A stretch of 7,107 nt of DNA from positions 1 through 7,107 of the forward strand of contig CAYNPY010000141.1 in the NCBI GenBank assembly GCA_964399195.1, given 5' to 3'. Within the stretch, counting starts at the first letter, position 1, and each line of letters begins with the position of its first letter. The stretch is from CAINDZ01 sp964399195. Lineage in GTDB: Bacteria; Krumholzibacteriota; Krumholzibacteriia; LZORAL124-64-63. The notes beneath the pieces were generated by a model. It was not told the DNA's origin and did not search any database. It saw only the letters and a list, made by a program, of their open reading frames with translations. Positions 5,524 to 7,107 of the stretch are shown one piece after another. The translations under genes and the position numbers were made by a program.

Positions 5524-5984
5524 GCCGTCCCCGGCGCCTGGCGCATGGCGCTCAGCAACGCGAAGAACTCGTCCACGCTCTGGAAGCTGCGGTAGACCGA
5601 GGCGAAACGGACGTACGCGACCTCGTCGACCAGGCGCAGGTGTTCCAGGACGCAGCTGCCGATCACCTCGCTGGGCACCTCCCGGCGCCCGGCGACCGCC
5701 AGGTCGTGCTCGACCCGGTCGACGATGATCTCGATTTCCTCCAGCGAAACCGGCCGCTTTTCGCAGGCCTTGGTGACTCCGACGATGACCTTCGACCGGT
5801 TGTAGGTCACGCGTTCGCCGCTGCGCTTGACCACGATCATGGGGCGCGTCTCGACCGCCTCGTACGTGGTGTAGCGCTCGCCGCAGGCCGTGCACTCGCG
5901 CCGGCGCCGGACGCCGCGGCCCTCGCGGACGGCGCGGCTGTCGATCACCTTGTCCTCGTCGCTGGCGCAGCGCGGGCACTTCAT
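5520..5984 (-). CDS. nrdR: Transcriptional repressor NrdR
   Basis: NrdR represses ribonucleotide reductase operons by binding NrdR boxes when its ATP-cone is loaded with ATP/dATP. The product is 154 residues, the typical size. The zinc ribbon has Cys3, Cys6, Cys31 and Cys34 (CPRC and CTAC) around DSRAVREGRGVRRRRECTAC, whose arginines are conserved in the family. The ATP-cone runs from about 48 to 138: VVKRSGERVTYNRSKV, KACEKRPVS, then YVRFASVYRSFQSVDEF. The last motif is diagnostic. The ATG lies 16 bases after the glyA stop with GAGGA upstream, and its stop overlaps the tatC GTG. No nrd reductase genes and no clear NrdR box pair are seen in the window, so its targets must lie elsewhere. Placement next to glyA is known in other bacteria and fits nucleotide and one-carbon metabolism. 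Confidence 0.97.
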   Translation of the reverse strand: MKCPRCASDEDKVIDSRAVREGRGVRRRRECTACGERYTTYEAVETRPMIVVKRSGERVTYNRSKVIVGVTKACEKRPVSLEEIEIIVDRVEHDLAVAGRREVPSEVIGSCVLEHLRLVDEVAYVRFASVYRSFQSVDEFFALLSAMRQAPGTA

Positions 5985-6000
5985 CGGCGGTCGTCCTCGC

Positions 6001-7107
6001 TCAGGTCAGGCCGGGGTACAGCGGGAACGCGCGGCACAGTTCGCCGCTGCGCCCGCGCAGCCGGGTCAGGGCCGCCTCGTCGTCGCGCGATCGCACGGCT
6101 TCGTCCATGATCGTCGCGATCTCGGCCATCTGCCCCGGCCCCATGCCGCGCGTCGTCAGCGCCGGCGTGCCCAGTCGCACGCCGCTGGTGACAAATGGGC
6201 TCTGCTGGTCGAACGGCACCGTGTTCTTGTTGGCGGTGATGCCCACGCGCTCGAGCAGCTCCTCCATCTCCTTGCCGGTCAGGCCCTTGTTCGTGACGTT
6301 GACCAGGAGCAGATGGTTGTCCGTGCCGCCGCTGACCAGGCGGAAACCGCGGGAGGCCAGCGCCTCGCCCAGCGCCTTGGCGTTGGCGACCATGCGCTGC
6401 GCGTAGTCCTTGAAGCCGTCCTGCATCGCCTCGTGGAAGCACACGGCCTTGGCCGCGATGACGTGCATCAGCGGGCCGCCCTGGATGCCGGGGAAGTTCA
6501 GCTTGTTGATCGCCGCGAAATGCTCCTGCCGGCAGAGCACCAGGCCGCCGCGCGGGCCGCGCAGCGTCTTGTGCGTGGTCGAGGTGACCACGTCGCAATG
6601 GGGCACGGGGCTGGGGTGCACCCCGCCGGCGACCAGGCCCGCGACGTGCGCCATGTCGAACAGCAGCACGGCGCCGACCTCGTCGGCGATGCTGCGCAGC
6701 GCGGCAAAGTCCCAGAAGCGCGGGTAGGCGCTGGCGCCGCCGACCAACAGGCGCGGCTTCTCCCGCTTCGCCTGTTCGCGCAGGCGATCGTAGTCGATCG
6801 TCTCGGTCTGCTGGTCCACCTCGTAGTGGACGGCCTGGAACAGCAGACCCGAGAAGTTCACCGGGTGGCCGTGCGTGAGGTGGCCGCCGTGCGAGAGCGA
6901 CAGGCCCAGCAGTTTGTCGCCCGGCTTGAGGAAGGCCAGGTACGCCGTCATGTTGGCCGTCGAGCCGCTGTGCGGCTGCACGTTGGCGCGGTCGGCGCCG
7001 AACAGCGCGCAGGCCCGGTCGCGCGCCAGCGTCTCGACGACGTCGACGTTGACGCAGCCGCCGTAGTAGCGCTTGCCGGGGTAGCCCTCGGCGTACTTGT
7101 TCGTCAG
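6001..7107 (-). CDS. glyA: Serine hydroxymethyltransferase, lacking its N-terminus at the window edge
   Basis: A cytoplasmic PLP enzyme that converts serine and tetrahydrofolate to glycine and 5,10-methylene-tetrahydrofolate, the main source of one-carbon units for thymidylate and purines. The window holds 368 residues; about 45-50 N-terminal residues lie beyond position 7107. The fragment opens with LTNKYAEGYPGKRYYGG, a family signature, followed by ANVQPHSGSTANM (41-53) and LSHGGHLTHGHPVNFSG. The cofactor-ring aspartate and histidine lie in DMAHVAGL. The PLP lysine is residue 180 of the fragment, in TSTTHKTLRGPRGG (codon at 6568-6570). The C-terminal domain has NKNTVPFDQQSPFVTSGVRLGTPALTTRGM. 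All key residues expected in the visible part are present. It is followed by nrdR after 16 bases and probably leads the operon, with its promoter outside the window. Confidence 0.97.
   Translation of the reverse strand: MTNKYAEGYPGKRYYGGCVNVDVVETLARDRACALFGADRANVQPHSGSTANMTAYLAFLKPGDKLLGLSLSHGGHLTHGHPVNFSGLLFQAVHYEVDQQTETIDYDRLREQAKREKPRLLVGGASAYPRFWDFAALRSIADEVGAVLLFDMAHVAGLVAGGVHPSPVPHCDVVTSTTHKTLRGPRGGLVLCRQEHFAAINKLNFPGIQGGPLMHVIAAKAVCFHEAMQDGFKDYAQRMVANAKALGEALASRGFRLVSGGTDNHLLLVNVTNKGLTGKEMEELLERVGITANKNTVPFDQQSPFVTSGVRLGTPALTTRGMGPGQMAEIATIMDEAVRSRDDEAALTRLRGRSGELCRAFPLYPGLT

Noticed and set aside
5524..5979. Upstream extension of the tatC frame through nrdR, which would give a 450-residue protein
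   Set aside because: The added part is the out-of-frame shadow of nrdR and is Arg/Gly/Pro/Ala-rich without motifs. The GTG overlapping the nrdR stop is a better start.
5985..6000. A promoter or NrdR box in the glyA-nrdR gap
   Set aside because: The gap is only 16 bases and GC-rich, with only a GAGGA ribosome site in it. No box-like pair of repeats is visible.

Overview
This is a GC-rich bacterial window in which every supportable gene lies on the minus strand. From right to left, in the direction of transcription, it holds glyA (5' end cut by the window edge), nrdR, tatC, a long-chain polyprenyl diphosphate synthase gene (ispB-like), rsfS, argS and a PfkB-family kinase gene. After a 170-base gap comes the start of an uncharacterised gene that runs off the left edge. 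There are no rRNA or tRNA genes, mobile elements, CRISPR arrays or repeat families. Coding-strand third positions are strongly G/C, which leaves very long spurious open frames on the opposite strand. The gene set suggests a Gram-negative-like bacterium with high GC, such as a deltaproteobacterial, gemmatimonad or FCB-type candidate-phylum lineage. That placement is inference; no marker here fixes the phylum.

The genes form two tightly packed blocks that may be one long operon. In block 1, glyA is followed by nrdR after 16 bases, and nrdR overlaps tatC by 4 bases in a GTGA stop/start. In block 2, the prenyl synthase gene is followed 8 bases later by rsfS, which overlaps argS by 8 bases. argS is separated by one base from the kinase gene. 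The 75-base gap between tatC and the prenyl synthase gene is the only real gap inside the run. It carries a good promoter candidate: a perfect TTGACA overlapping the tatC stop codon, 16 bases, then AATACT. A small inverted repeat fills the spacer, and a strong GC hairpin falls where the mRNA 5' end would be.

The functions are mostly housekeeping: one-carbon and glycine metabolism (GlyA), control of ribonucleotide reductase genes (NrdR), export of folded proteins (TatC), the side chain of respiratory quinones (IspB-like), ribosome silencing (RsfS) and arginyl-tRNA charging (ArgRS). The PfkB kinase has no assigned substrate. I see no new multi-gene system. The points most worth a second look are an ArgRS whose HIGH signature reads NVVS, the promoter with a palindrome in its spacer, a TatC with a 56-residue extra N-terminus, and the uncharacterised gene at the left edge with its own promoter.
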